Positions 47,584 through 59,086 of a stretch of DNA of 64,000 bases are shown here, piece by piece (within the stretch, counting starts at the first letter, position 1; every line of letters starts with the position of its first letter). Location of the stretch: NCBI GenBank assembly GCA_905250125.1, contig CAJNOL010001236.1:529-64528 (forward strand). The letters are read 5' to 3'. Source of the stretch: Rotaria sordida (taxonomy: Eukaryota; Rotifera; Eurotatoria; Philodinida; Philodinidae). The position numbers and the translations under genes are program-made. Below the pieces are notes generated by a model, which was not told where the DNA came from, searched no databases, and saw nothing but the letters and a program-made list of their open reading frames with translations.

Positions 47584-47654
47584 GGGTGTGGATGTGGATG
47601 TTAGCGGCGTGTGAGTGTGAGTGTGGATATGCCAATAACCCACACCCACATCCA
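47584..47654. repeat. Telomere-like foldback
   Basis: G-rich arm GGGTGTGGATGTGGATG then GTGTGAGTGTGAGTGTGG, core ATATGCCAATAA, short C-rich arm CCCACACCCACATCC. About 250 bp after the F-box/LRR gene stop. Confidence 0.7.
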
Positions 47655-47659
47655 GAGTT

Positions 47660-48399
47660 TGAAAAAAGAAGTTATCTTTATAATACATCGATCATGAAAA
47701 ATTTTGTTTACAATATTCTGTTAAATTTTTTAGAATTTTTGTGTTTTATATATACGTTGTTATTGGTTTTTTTTATTATGCATATGCTTCATTTGTGACG
47801 CTGTGAGGCGTTTACAAATTGAGCAAAATTCAAAAAAAGGAAGGAAATTGAAGAAACGAGAAAAAATACGACAACAGAGTGTTGATTTCGTTTTGACCAA
47901 AAGTTGACTGTAAAGAATTAATTATTAACGACTAAGAAATTGGATGATACTTTTAAAGCAATAGAAGGATTAATCGAAAGACAAGTTACAAAGGATACAA
48001 TAGTGCATGAGTCTCAATTTTACCTTTTATTTTTTATCAGCAAATTTTAGCCATACTCCTAAAAGGGAATTACGTTTCTTTATTAGCTCGTTTATTCTTT
48101 GTCTGTTGAAAGTACTTTCCGAGTTTGTCTCTTTTTCTTTTTTTTAAATTCACTCTAGAATGATATACCATTGAAAAATAGCGATGTCAGAAGATCTGAC
48201 TTGTAGACTTTCCTAAGTTTATTTATAAAATATTTTTTGAACATAGTGATTCGATATTTTTTTTAGTGCAAAAAAGTATGTAGTTCTTCAGCTGCTATAT
48301 TCATGGACATCGGTGAACTAACCATAAACACTGCTATATTTAGAAGCAGATTTTGAATTTGTAACAGAATGAACAATTCAATATTTTTATTGAATAGAT
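47660..48399. other. No gene recognised
   Basis: AT-rich spacer without credible frames. Confidence 0.4.
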
Positions 48400-48721
48400 T
48401 TTATGACACAACAGAAAAAATTGAACATAACGAATTTGATGAATTATCCGGAAGTGGATGATAAACATTTAGGTGTTTGATGGACAACAATTACTAAGCT
48501 GTGAATTAAGTTTCGATAATTATCAACCAATACGAGAACTGAAAAGAATCAAGTTCAATAGTGATCAAGAATTACAGATAACTCGTTCTTTGATTCCTCA
48601 AGAAAAGTCATTGACTGAAAACCTTCAACATAATACAAATGATTGGATAAACACGCTTAAAGATGTTTTAATTGTTGCTATTTACGCCATTGGATTAGTT
48701 AAAACTAAAATAAAAGGTTAA
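48400..48721 (+). pseudogene. Gene remnant next to a MITE
   Basis: After a possible ACATTTAG acceptor (48465-48472) the sequence reads VFDGQQLLSCELSFDNYQPI, then RSLIPQEKSLTENLQHNTND and WINTLKDVLIVAIYAIGLV before a stop at 48719-48721, five bases before the MITE at 48726. Downstream of the MITE, 49130-49350 again has coding-like pieces (for example SLGLIVAAVGVIIEF) broken by stops. A gene broken at or near the MITE is the simplest reading. Family not recognised. Confidence 0.35.
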
Positions 48722-48725
48722 CAAT

Positions 48726-48925
48726 GAAACTTTTGTGGAACTCACATATATTTTCGAAGAAAATAATGAGTGTAAGCTTTAAGTCGAAGTTTTCGCGACT
48801 CCCTCTCCATTACGGACACTCTCCTTTATAGACTTTAGCAAATAATGTTATATTATAGCTTATGAGGAATATGTGAGTTCCACATTTCAACCAGCAAGAA
48901 GCTGCGCTAACAAGCTTTAATTCTT
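48726..48925 (+). mobile_element. MITE copy (compact)
   Basis: Subterminal inverted words TTTTGTGGAACTCACATAT (left) and ATATGTGAGTTCCACATTT (right, 48869-48890) face each other. The interior matches the copies at 3.3 and 10.2 kb (AAGTCGAAGTTTTCG, CCCTCTCCATTAC, AGCTGCGCTAACAAGCTTT). Confidence 0.75.
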
Positions 48926-50235
48926 GTTTATAGTAAACATATATGGACCAACAATAAAAACTGGTATTCTTAAATCTGATGATGTGACCTGTGCAATATT
49001 AAAGAATCTATAATCGAGCATATGATATGATTATGAAGAATTCCAATGAATTCTTATTATCAATTAATAGTAATTAGGACACAAGTCAAAAATTAACAAT
49101 ACGAATAGCAGTAGAACAACACCGAAATGGTTTGAAAAAAATTTCAACAAGGTCAAGTCAATATCAATCTACCTTATCAAAGTAATCCTTAACTACAACA
49201 AACGATTAAATAAGTCGAACCCAATCAGCAATCCGATATACATAAAAAAAACAGAACAATCTCTGCACATGCTTGAAATTTAGCAAAATCTCTCGGACTC
49301 ATCGTTGCAGCCGTTGGTGTCATTATTGAATTTATTCTTTCGAAATATTGATCGATCAATAACAATAAACTGTTATTTATTTACTCTTTGAAATTTAATT
49401 CTATGTTTAATTAATAGAGATATCCAATAAAAATAAATTTCAAGAGAATTTGATAATGCAATATTAAAATAAAATAAGAGGGTATTTTTATACAATTAAA
49501 TATTTGAATGGTTGACTAAATGGTCATAAGAATTCCAATTGTTTGTGTTGCTCTTTCTTTCTCATTTTAGCAAAACACAAAAATCTTCAAATGAATTAAT
49601 CGTCATAATCATTCAAGATGATTTTCTTCTTGAAAAACATTTCAAATTCATTTTCTTATTTAATCTATTATAAACTCTAATTACTGAACAATTCAACATA
49701 AACGAATACAAAATGATTTTATTTTATTTATCTTTAAATAAAAAAAAAGAACAAACGAAATCTTTAAAAATGAATTTCATTGTAAAACATAATAATCTTA
49801 AACAAATCTGACTTTATTTTATTGTTTATTATCAGATATATCTCGAATTAGTTCCGCTTTGATGTTTTAGGAAATATTTGTTAATAGTAAATCAGGATAA
49901 AGAAAAACTATCAATTTATTTGTCTATATTAATCATATGCATTAAAATTTGTCAATAGTCAAAATAGATCAATTCATCTATCGCTTTCACTTTCGAATTT
50001 TTTATTTTCAATTAAAAAAGAAAATTATTATATTTGAGATAGAATTGACACAAAATAGTATAACTTTAAAAGAAATATAAAATCAAATTTTTTTTGTTCA
50101 TAATTAGATAAAAACTTAATCGAGATACATGAAATTTATGATGGACATATATCTAATTGAAATAAATTTTTAATCAAAAAAAAGAAAACAAAATACTTAT
50201 TGAAATCTTTGTTAGTTGCATTTCTTATTGATTAA
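48926..50235. other. AT-rich, remnants only
   Basis: Apart from the broken coding-like pieces near 49130-49350, only very AT-rich sequence is seen. Confidence 0.4.
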
Positions 50236-51598
50236 TTACAAATAAACTTGATAGAAAAATAGGATAGAACATAAAAATAATAAATATGGAGAGAGTTTTT
50301 TATGAAAACTTGTATTATTATTATTATCAGTAGTAGTAGAAGGAGTAGTAGTACTAGTATTAATTATAGTTGAAATTTTGTTTAACATTGCTTTGTAACG
50401 AAGATCAACATCGATGGCTATTTCAGCATCCATTCGATTCATAACGTAGGAAAATGCAAAATTCTTTGATGGTATAGCAAAACCAATACTTCCTCCAACT
50501 CCTGAAATTTGAAAATTAAAAAGAAAAAAAGAATTTAATTGAAAAAAATAAATAAAAATAATATAATTAACCATTATGACCAAATACTCCAGGTCCCAAT
50601 AATGGAAAAATATCATCCAAAAGTATAAAACCCATACTAAATTTAGTTGGAAAGTGTATTACAAAATCAAGTTCACCATCAGGTGTATTCGATTTAGTTG
50701 CCCGTTTTAAGATTTCTTCATTTAATAATCGTTTATATTTGTTATTGTCTAAATCACTCATTAAAGATGCATAGAGTTTTGCTACAGATCGAGCATTAGT
50801 TATTGAATTAGCAGCCGGAATTTCTGCTTGATGTGTAGTCTTACTATTAAACGCTTCATAAGAATCAGGTAATGTTTGATTAAATGTTCCATAGGATTTG
50901 AAATCTATTGGTGAGACTCGATATTCTTGTTCAGATGGTAAACCAATATACCATTCAATATCTAATGGTTTTGCAATTTCATCACGAATAAATCCTCCTA
51001 AAGTTCTTTTCATTGGATCAACACGTCGAACAAGTTCACCAGCTAACCAACCATATGTTAATGCATGATAACCATGTGTTGTTCCAGGTGGCCATACTGG
51101 TTTTAGCTGCTCTAATGCATGTATCATTGCTTCCCAATTGGAAGATTGTTCAAGTGATGAATTCTCGAAAGGTAATCCAGCACGATGTGAAAGAATGTCA
51201 GCTACAGTTGTATTTTCTTTGCCATTGTTTCCATATTCTGGCCAATATTTTGTTACTAATGCTGAATAATCAAGTAGACCGCGTTGAACACAAAGTGCCG
51301 CAGCTACAGCTACTAAACCTTTCGATGTTGAAAATACTAATTGTAATGTATTATTATCATAGGGTTTCATTTGTGTTCGATCGAACCATCCACCCCATAA
51401 ATCAACAACTAAATTTCCTTGATGATAAATTGCTACAGATGTACCTATATCTCGTTGTTCGCGAATATTTTGTCTCAAAAAGTCTTTAACAAACTCCCAT
51501 CCATTTGCCGTTGAACCATAGATATCAAAATCGACATTTGCTTTCGAAACAGTTGTTATGATAAGTAAAGACCATATGAAAATTGAATAATAAATCAT
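50236..51598 (-). CDS. Beta-lactamase-related serine hydrolase, two exons
   Basis: Exon 1 is 51598-50572 and exon 2 is 50501-50236. The intron is 70 bp (GTTAAT...TTTTCAG) and interrupts the codon for the Gly of HNG. Total 430 residues from ATG 51598; the upstream TTG is not a likely start. Residues 1-18 are a signal peptide. Class C/serine beta-lactamase-like motifs: STSKG with Ser90-x-x-Lys93 (nucleophile and base), a Tyr motif HGYHALTYGW with Tyr177, and HNGVGGSIG with His341-Asn-Gly343 in place of KTG. This matches the animal LACTB-like/EstB-like esterase group rather than a resistance enzyme. The C-terminus has a Thr/Asn-rich linker and a hydrophobic segment (LSPYLLFLCSILFFYQVYL), suggesting a membrane or GPI anchor. 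Likely an extracellular esterase or peptidase; substrate unknown. Confidence 0.85.
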
Positions 51599-51619
51599 GA
51601 CGAACTTTTTCAAATGTAT

Positions 51620-53238
51620 TACATATAAAACGAAATAAGAAACAGAAGAATAAGAGAATAAAGATTACTTGATCATATCTATAATTACTTTATCATACAC
51701 ACTACAACAAAGATCGTTATCAGGTGTCTTTTTGCGTTCTTTTTTTAATCTGTGTGCGCAATAGAGAAATACGAGCTGTCAACAGATTTAGAAGACAATC
51801 TTGCATAAATACCACTTCTAAGATGAATGAAGGACGCATAAAAGAAAAAGTTCACAGTACAAAATATTAAAAAAAAGAATTTATTTTATGCTAGTTAAAC
51901 AACAATATGGTCTTTCAAGCTGCAATAACTACCAGCTTCAGTTTAGAATGATTCAGTATTTTAATGATAGAAATTAATTCGACTCTCTCGAAAATAGAAT
52001 CTAAACTGACGGTTTACCTATGACTGCAGAGTTATCACAGGATGAACTCATCTAATTTTGAGTGAATTAAATCAAATATTTTTAATTATCAAAATCACAA
52101 TCTTTTTTTGTATGTCTAAAGATAATATATATTCAATGCATTAACGTTAGCTTTACTGAAATGTGTATATACCAATGAAAATCGCTTGCTAAAATTAATT
52201 TCTAAACAAAGAATTTCTAAGAAAAAAAGTCAATCATTGTAGATCGATTGGAATCAATGGCAAACAAGTATGTGCTTTTTCCCTTTAAAGTTCTCTGTAA
52301 TTGATCTTTTTTTCTTTTCAGTTGATAGTGACGAACTTGTATCATTATCTCTATTATTTACATAGATCTTAAAAGCGAATGACTTAGTACTTGACAATGA
52401 AAAATAAAGCCTAGTGAAATGTAAGTCATCATTACATTTCTCCATTTTCTTTTCTTTCTAATCTTTACCGTAAAGGCTTCATTGTGATAACATTCATTTT
52501 ATGATATTTTCGGACACAAAATAGATTCTATTTTTATAAAAATCCATTAGAAGTCAAATATAACTACAAGTTTTATCTTTTTCGATCTCGATTTGAATCG
52601 TTATATGAAAAGTGCAACATCAATTCTAAATAGTTCAATCGTGAGCAAAATTAGATAAATTACGAATATAAACGACACCAGTTTAATAATAAGAGAAAAA
52701 ACAGCGTTCCATTACATCTTTTTTCATACATAGCGAAAGTCATTGTTGAACTAAATTTTTCCCTAATTTTTCTCTTTGACAGTGTATAATTTTGAGGATA
52801 GGTCTTCGTCTATCCTATCTTTTAAAGATGAACTCTACATACTAAGTATTTTATCGTGACTGATTTTTTTCTAGGATATATGCCATTGATGTAGCCTTTG
52901 GACAGTTCAATCTTCTCATTGTCGTGAAGTCCAATTGTTGATTGATACATAATATAAATAAAGCATGATACGTATCCGAAACATTTCAGTGATTCGTTCA
53001 TTCATTGAATTTGTATAAAAAATTTATCAATGTAATTCATGAGAAAGTTTTATATATGATAAAATACAATTTGAAATAAGTCTTGATCGTCTAGTATTCT
53101 CTACAAAATTATATTGTTCGTCTAATCGTCAATTTTCTAATCCTGTCACATACGAACTGAATTCTTTTGCACATTTCTATATATAAACTTTTGAAAATAT
53201 GAGACAAAGTAAATGGCAAAAAAAATATTGTTGTCTAA
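51620..53238. other. 1.6 kb AT-rich, no gene recognised
   Basis: 5' flank of the serine hydrolase gene and spacer. The minus frame 52445-52254 is Ser/Lys-rich and unconvincing. Confidence 0.4.
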
Positions 53239-53770
53239 CAGCGGCGTAACCGGAACTTTTAGACCAATGGGCAAGGCTTTTATTGATAGGCCAAAACTTT
53301 TGTTGGTCCAATAAATTACTGATAACGTAAAACAAAACAAAAAAAAAAGAAACGGGGTTCTTTTAATCAAAGATGCATCAAACTTAGATCTTAAGTCTGA
53401 GTCAAATGTGTTTAGTCTATTTTTAGTGTCTCTATTTATAACATTTATATTTCAAATTCAAACACCAAAATCAAGACGACGATGATGCATTTGTGTATAT
53501 AATTTCAATATTCCATCTGAATTTATATTGAGATCTTTATGAATGTATGCAGTAACAAGTACGTTTAACCTATTTTGTTTCATTGTAGACCGACAATAAC
53601 TTTTAATTCTCGATAATTGACTGAAACTTCTTTCAGCCAAAACTGTTGATAAAAATGTAAGGAAAGTTAGCACCTGATTCGAGTTTTTTCGAAAACGATT
53701 CGTTCTATTTGTTGAGCCAACTCTGGAATAGAGTGAGCCAGATGCAGCCCGACAAGCTCGATTCAATGGT
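53239..53770 (-). mobile_element. hAT transposase C-terminal remnant with element end
   Basis: The minus-strand frame contains STVLAERSFSQLSRIKSYCR then STMKQNRLNVL, the hAT C-terminal dimerisation motif (usually ERxFS-L--IK---RS-M---RL). The sequence ends at CAGCGGCGTAACC (53239), a typical hAT terminal inverted repeat, about 220 bp after the coding remnant. The catalytic core and the other end are missing. Two similar segments with GAGCCA and GCTC words (53713-53770 and 53878-53940) suggest a further internal duplication. Confidence 0.75.
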
Positions 53771-53935
53771 GAACTCAGATTTTTGATAAAAGCTACTGGA
53801 AAAAATTAAAACAAAAAATGCATTTTTACTGTAGAAGAAAAGCAAAAAAAGCATTTTCCACGACGATTTGCTCCATCGCTTGAGCCACTCATGAAACTTA
53901 GCTCATTCGATGCAGTTTGATGAGCTCTACTGAAT

Positions 53936-53990
53936 GGTGTGGGTGTTATAGAGATAAAAATTGACGCTCATATCTCACATCCACACCCTA
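53936..53990. repeat. Telomere-like foldback
   Basis: GGTGTGGGTGTTATAGAG, then a core, then TCTCACATCCACACCC. Confidence 0.6.
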
Positions 53991-54180
53991 AATTACTTCA
54001 TGTGCGACAGGTGATTCAAAAGAATTTCCTCTTTAGTCGAATGTCTACAGACACTACGATAATGCAGGTCATTCTCTACTAGAAATGCCCTCTCTACCAA
54101 CTATGCGATTGAGATAAAGTAAAAAGTAAAAAAAAATTTAAACTTAATAATAATAATAAAACGATCCTGTTTACCTAGGA

Positions 54181-54330
54181 AGGGTGCGGGTGTGGGTGTG
54201 GATGTGGGGTGTGGGTGTGGGGTGTGGGATGTAGGTGTGGAGTGTGGGATGTGGGTGTGGGTGTTCACTTCTTTTTATCCACACCCACCCACACCCCACC
54301 TACACCCACACCCCCCCCACCCACACCCCG
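54181..54330. repeat. Telomere-like foldback (long, well preserved)
   Basis: G-rich arm of about 90 bp of GGTGTGGG words, core TTCACTTCTTTTTATC, C-rich arm CACACCCACCCACACC to CACCCACACCCC. The core and flanking arm sequence match the copy at 63115-63312 almost exactly. Confidence 0.9.
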
Positions 54331-54362
54331 TATACGGAGTCCGTAACCGTCGACCTGGGTAA

Positions 54363-54823
54363 GTGATAAAATCAAATCTTTTATCTCATTTGACTCATTA
54401 TACCACCAACTACAAAAGTACGATCCGTTCTTTTCCTCTTTCCTGTCCTCTGTTGAGAAAAATCGTGTTTACTGGTACTGTAGCCATTTTAGATGGTATT
54501 AATTGATTTTCGAATTCAAATAAGNNNNNNNNNNNNNNNNNNNNNNNNNNNNNNNNNNNNNNNNNNNNNNNNNNNNNNNNNNNNNNNNNNNNNNNNNNNN
54601 NNNNNNNNNNNNNNNNNNNNNNNNTGTATATAGTTTTTGACAAAAAGCCTTATTTGAATTCGAAAATCAATGAATACCATCTAAAATGGCTATAGTACCA
54701 GTAAACACGGTTTTTCTCAACAGAGGGAGGACAGGAAAGAGGAAAAGAACGGATCCTACTTTTGTAACTGGTAGTATAATGAGTCAAATGGGATAAAATA
54801 TTTGACTTTATCACATACGTAGA
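54363..54823. mobile_element. Inverted repeat spanning the assembly gap
   Basis: 54363-54524 is the inverted complement of 54648-54823 (TCATTTGACTCATTATA, CTACAAAAGTA-GATCCG, GTTTACTGGTACT with complements), with few mismatches. The 100-N gap lies in the loop, so the true spacer length is unknown. Confidence 0.8.
54525..54624. other. Assembly gap of exactly 100 N
   Basis: The run of N has the conventional length for a gap of unknown size. Any frame drawn through it is artificial. Confidence 0.95.
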
Positions 54824-54914
54824 AAAACTAGATAGAGTTACAAAATCGACCAATTCGTAGTGGACTTGACAAGATTAGAAGCACCACCACTAATAGAGTC
54901 TTGAGTCTAGAATC

Positions 54915-54980
54915 GAGGATGTGGGTGTGGGTCGATGTGGCTGTGTGCCGATGAGAAGAGTAACACACACACCCACATCA
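54915..54980. repeat. Telomere-like foldback
   Basis: GAGGATGTGGGTGTGGGTCG, core ATGAGAAGAGTAAC (the family core read on the other strand), then ACACACACCCACATCATC. Confidence 0.65.
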
Positions 54981-55194
54981 TCAAGGATGGCATCGGTCAC
55001 CATATTCTATAGGCTCAGTACCAATTTACTGAGTTTCTGTTGTCATCTAGTCGCCTCCATAACCGATCTTTTCATCAGCATTTGCTTGTTTGACGAGGTA
55101 TAGTGTCCAGTGATGGGAATCAAGTGTTTTAATGATCCGTTCAGTAGATCCATCAACGCTTGCCCGCATCGAACCATATTAGGGAAACTGCCTC

Positions 55195-55830
55195 TTTTTT
55201 GAACATTTCTGATTCTTGGAGAGGGTACAATCGATCTGCAAAAATTTTTTAACATAGATGGAACACTTAAAATAGGGAGACATGTGTTCGAGTAAAAAAA
55301 TTTTAAACAAGGATTTTGCTTTTGGGGGGGGGGGGGACTCTGGTTTTCCATGGGATTACATTGGACCGTCTTACGAATCTCCTATAACGTTGTCAGATCG
55401 GGCTGAAAGTGTTTTTTTAAGATACCTTAGACTATATCTCAGAGTTAATTTTAAGCTTTTTCATATATGTCGCTTTCTTTTTCTTTTATGAAAACAATAC
55501 GTAAATATTCGAATTCGAAACCGAGGTGCTGACGTTCAGGGGTTTATAAATCCGGAACGGAAGATCAAAAGCGAAAACAGCCGATTTTACCTCTGGAGAA
55601 TAATTTCAAGTATCTGTAGTCGGAATTTTAGCTCGATTGGACACAGTCAGAAGACTATCGTAAGGAGACCCAATGTAGTCCTATGAAAAACCAGAGTTTT
55701 CCAAAAGACAGCGAAAACCTTGTTTAAAGGTTTTTTTCTCGAATGCATCCCTCGTTATTGTAGGCACTCTAGCTGTGTTAAAAACTTCATGCGGATAGAT
55801 TGTACCCTCTTGGAGAACCAGACATAGCCG
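55195..55830. mobile_element. Imperfect inverted repeat with G13 run
   Basis: The left arm (about 55195-55460) and right arm (about 55590-55830) are inverted copies: GAGGGTACAATCGATC versus GATTGTACCCTCTTGG, CTCTGGTTTTCCATGGGA versus CCTATGAAAAACCAGAG, and AACAAGGATTTTGCT versus AGCGAAAACCTTGTTT. The left arm contains 13 consecutive G (55324-55336), absent from the right arm. No coding capacity recognised. Confidence 0.65.
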
Positions 55831-56028
55831 AAAAGAATGGGGTACCCTTAATCGATCTCAATGCTTTTATATCAAACCTAAAAATTGCACAGACTTGGTT
55901 GCTTCAATAAAACAAAGCGTACGGAATATTTTTTGATTAAATGTTAAAGATCCAGAAGTACGAACCTCAGTTCATGGCACAGTCCTACAGAAGAATTATG
56001 TTTCCATCAGGAATAGCACATTTAGGAC

Positions 56029-56065
56029 GTGAATGTGGGTGCAGAAGTATGTGGCAGTCTTCTGT
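56029..56065. repeat. Telomere-like patch (degenerate)
   Basis: GTGAATGTGGGTGCAGAAG then TATGTGGCAGTCTTCTG, resembling a G-rich arm and core without a C-rich arm. Confidence 0.35.
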
Positions 56066-56465
56066 CACCAACTATAATCTCTATCTTCACATCGTAGACT
56101 TCGCTCACCTAGGTGTTTCCGCTGTTTACCTATTCTGACATGAAACAGGAAAAAAAGAAAACGTTGATTTTTGCCACTGACGTGGTGATAAAACGCATGT
56201 TTTTTTGTCACATGATGAAAGGAATGCAATTTTTTTTATTCCAGCTTTTTAGGGCTGTTTGGTTTCTTGTGTTAAAAAAAGCCCACGTTACTACTCGAGA
56301 GTGAAATATGTAATGTTCGATTTTCATACATTAATGTTGACTTGTTTGAATAAGTGTTCGGCTAGCACGCAAATATAGACTGTAGCAGAAAAATATTGCA
56401 TTAAGAAGAAGAAGAAGAAGATTCATTTGAATATCCATCTAAATAACATCACTAATCAATAATAC

Positions 56466-56852
56466 ATGATGGAAAACAACTATGTTGACCTTAGCAACAC
56501 TAATTCATCACATGTGTCGAGCTCTTTTGTCAAAACCAAAGTGAATTTTTCAGTATCATTAATTATTCCAGATCGATACTTAAATAAACAAAATTTGTTA
56601 CAGTGTACAATCAGATGTTTGATTGAAAATTTTGTTTTTATTTAGTTGGACTCAAATTTGAATAATATCGATAAAATTCGGCATTTCATAAATGGAAGAG
56701 TGTGGGTAATTGTTAATGTAATTAATATATTAACTATCCGAACTGAATGTAAATCAATTGAGAATACAGAGAAAATTTGTTATTATTTAAAAACGTATGA
56801 TGTAATGACGAAAGAATATCTGACCGTACCAGAAGTTCATTGGTTCTTCTAA
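56466..56852 (+). pseudogene. Short frame interrupted by one in-frame TAG
   Basis: From ATG 56466 the frame reads MMENNYVDLSNTNSSHVSSS and on to NFVFI, then TAG at 56643-56645, then continues in the same frame as LDSNLNNIDKIRHFINGRVW to a stop at 56850-56852 (127 codons with the TAG). The TAG sits in a TTTATTTAG context that looks like a splice acceptor, but no donor giving an open frame was found. Either a retained or mis-read intron, or a nonsense change. Family not recognised. Confidence 0.35.
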
Positions 56853-57247
56853 CTTAGGTTCTGTTTCCAATCAATAATTTGAAAATGAACAAGTTTTATC
56901 GAGGAACATTTATTCAGTTTTTATTTATCATAATGAAGTTATTTTGATTTTCAATATTACAACATATAAAAATCAATGTATGTGTCTTGTAAGTATCCAA
57001 TCTGTTCACTCTTAGTACAATGTCAGGATGGACATAAGATATTTCAATTCGAGAACAACTCGATAGAAAAAGTCAACATATTGTTATCAAGAAGTAAAAT
57101 AAATATTGAATATCAAATGTGATAAGAAGCATGTTCTCATATCACACATTCGCTGTTGGCCTAACAAAAAACTCAACTATATCAACTAAATAAAAGAAAA
57201 TAGTTAAAACATCGTCAAAATATTTTTCACGGTTTTTTTTTCTGCAC

Positions 57248-58185
57248 ATGAAAATGGCCACACAAGAAGAAAATACTAACAAAACTATTATAGGTAATAT
57301 GTCCAATTTCTGGCAGTACTCAAGTGAAATTGGTTTCGATTTAAGTCGACAGAATAATCATCAAACTTGTTCTTCCATTTATTTTGAAACAACGACAACG
57401 CCCATTACTATTGATCCGACACGCTCCGCTTTAGTTATCATCGACATGCAAAATCTTTTTCTGCACCCAACTGTAGGATCGCATGAGACAGGGCTTGCCG
57501 CATCACATCAATTGCTCAAATACGCTATTCCTGCAGCACGAAAAGCTGACATTCAAATTATCTGGCTCAATTGGGGTTTGACGGAGGAGGACATAGATCA
57601 AGCACCTCCAGCACTCAAAAGAGCCTTTGACGATCCGAAGCATGTACCAACGACTTTAAACAAAATTTACAAAGGTTTCGGAACTCCTATGGGTGAAATC
57701 ACATTGCCTAATGGTGGCCATGTCGACGGTGGACGGTTACTGATGCGTGATACTTGGAATGCTAAACTCTATGATCCACTCTTTCAAAGTTATGAAAGTA
57801 GTCAGAACACTTCGAAGCCTGATAAATTGTTTCATAAAGTAAATTTACTCTTATTCATTAGTATGTTCATAAAATGACACTATGATGTATACTATAGAAT
57901 CGTCTCTCCGGTTTGTGGGCTCACAAGTCTCCACTACTCTCTTATCTTCATGACAATAAACTCATTACGCTCTTCTTTGTTGGTGTTAATACTGACCAAT
58001 GCGTTTCAGGCACACTTCAAGATGCATTTAGCAAAGGTTTTGATTGTATTCTTCTTCGTGATGGATGTGGTACAACGAGTCCACCATTTGCTCAACAATG
58101 TATTGAATACAATTGTGAGCGAGTAGGCGGATTTATCATGACAACCGAGGCATTTGTCAAAGGCATTGAAGCTTCTCTACATTGA
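57248..58185 (+). CDS. Isochorismatase-like cysteine hydrolase, two exons
   Basis: Exon 1 is 57248-57838 and exon 2 is 57898-58185. The intron is 59 bp (AAA|GTAAAT ... TATAG|AATCGT), phase 0. Product 292 residues from ATG 57248 (MKMATQEEN). Motifs: ALVIIDMQNLF with catalytic Asp66; FHK|NRLSGLW across the splice, with Lys197 a candidate catalytic Lys in the usual K-x-R-x-S position; and FFVGVNTDQCVSGTLQDAF with nucleophile Cys232. These form the Asp-Lys-Cys triad of the isochorismatase-like superfamily. The N-terminal NFWQYSSEIGFDLSR (residues 20-34) resembles the entry segment of fungal isochorismatase-like hydrolases, so lateral origin followed by intron gain is plausible. Probable soluble amidase or isochorismatase-type hydrolase; substrate not predictable. 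Confidence 0.88.
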
Positions 58186-58189
58186 TTTT

Positions 58190-58864
58190 CATCTATACAT
58201 CGATCAATGTAGATTGACTATAATTCATCAAAACCAAATTAATAAAAGTTAAATTTCAAAATAGCTAGTGTAATATAATTTCTCTAAAAACAAATAAAAT
58301 ATCTTTTTAAGGAAAATCGTAGACTAAATAAATGATTGTGTTATTTTGAAAAACTATGTCAAAGAGATATTTCATATCGAAATGGTCAAGAAATCGAATA
58401 CATTGACAAAGTTGTCCATAGTTAAGAAGTAGTACGAGTTAAGATTATTCGTACCAACAATTTATACTTATACATTCTGAATCATAGTTAAAATATGTCT
58501 CATTTAAATGCAAGTTAAATCCATTTCACACATTAATTCAATAGATCAAAAAAAGCTTAATGTTTATATATATTGTCTATGTTGTGTACCTTAATTTATT
58601 TAGGCAATTTTTCACAACGTTAGATCATTTGTAAACGGAGTGAACTAACGTTCATCTATTCTAGATCCTAGAAAGTTAAAGCCCTAGTATTCCATTTATT
58701 AAACTGTTTTCGAATATATTCAGAGAAAAAAAAAATACTCATTTGCTGAACAGAAGCAATGAAGAGCTGTTACTATGTTACTGTTATTATAAAAAAACAC
58801 GATTAGTTTAAATTAGTCGATCAAGAGTAAGAATGAAGAATTACGAATATACAAAGCACGTTTT
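58190..58864. other. No gene recognised
   Basis: 3' flank of the isochorismatase-like gene with AATAAA-type signals near 58242. AT-rich. Confidence 0.4.
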
Positions 58865-59086
58865 CTATCCTGCTAGGAATTTTAAGGTATCAATTGGATC
58901 AATAAACGCTAATGAACGATATTTCAGCTCATTTTCTTTTTTTTTCGTCTCATTGTCGAATCGATTAGTAACTACATTTTCGGTTTTCTTTTCTAATTGA
59001 TTTTGATTCACTTGAACTTGTTCCATAGAATTTTCATTAAAAAAAACTGAAGATGAAAATGTCGAATTAGTAGCAACAACTGCCAT
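58865..59086 (-). CDS. Small hypothetical protein, 73 residues
   Basis: ATG 59086 is preceded, 25 bp upstream on the minus strand, by a TTATTTCAG acceptor-like site, consistent with an intron in the 5' leader. The product starts MAVVATNSTFSSSVFFNENS, has a polar Gln/Glu/Lys-rich middle and ends LAFIDPIDTLKFLAG. No domain recognised. Could be a chance frame. Confidence 0.35.
   Translation of the reverse strand: MAVVATNSTFSSSVFFNENSMEQVQVNQNQLEKKTENVVTNRFDNETKKKENELKYRSLAFIDPIDTLKFLAG

Noticed and set aside
51013-51489. Plus-strand frame of 158 codons
   Set aside because: Antisense shadow of the beta-lactamase-like gene, whose motifs and splice sites are clear.
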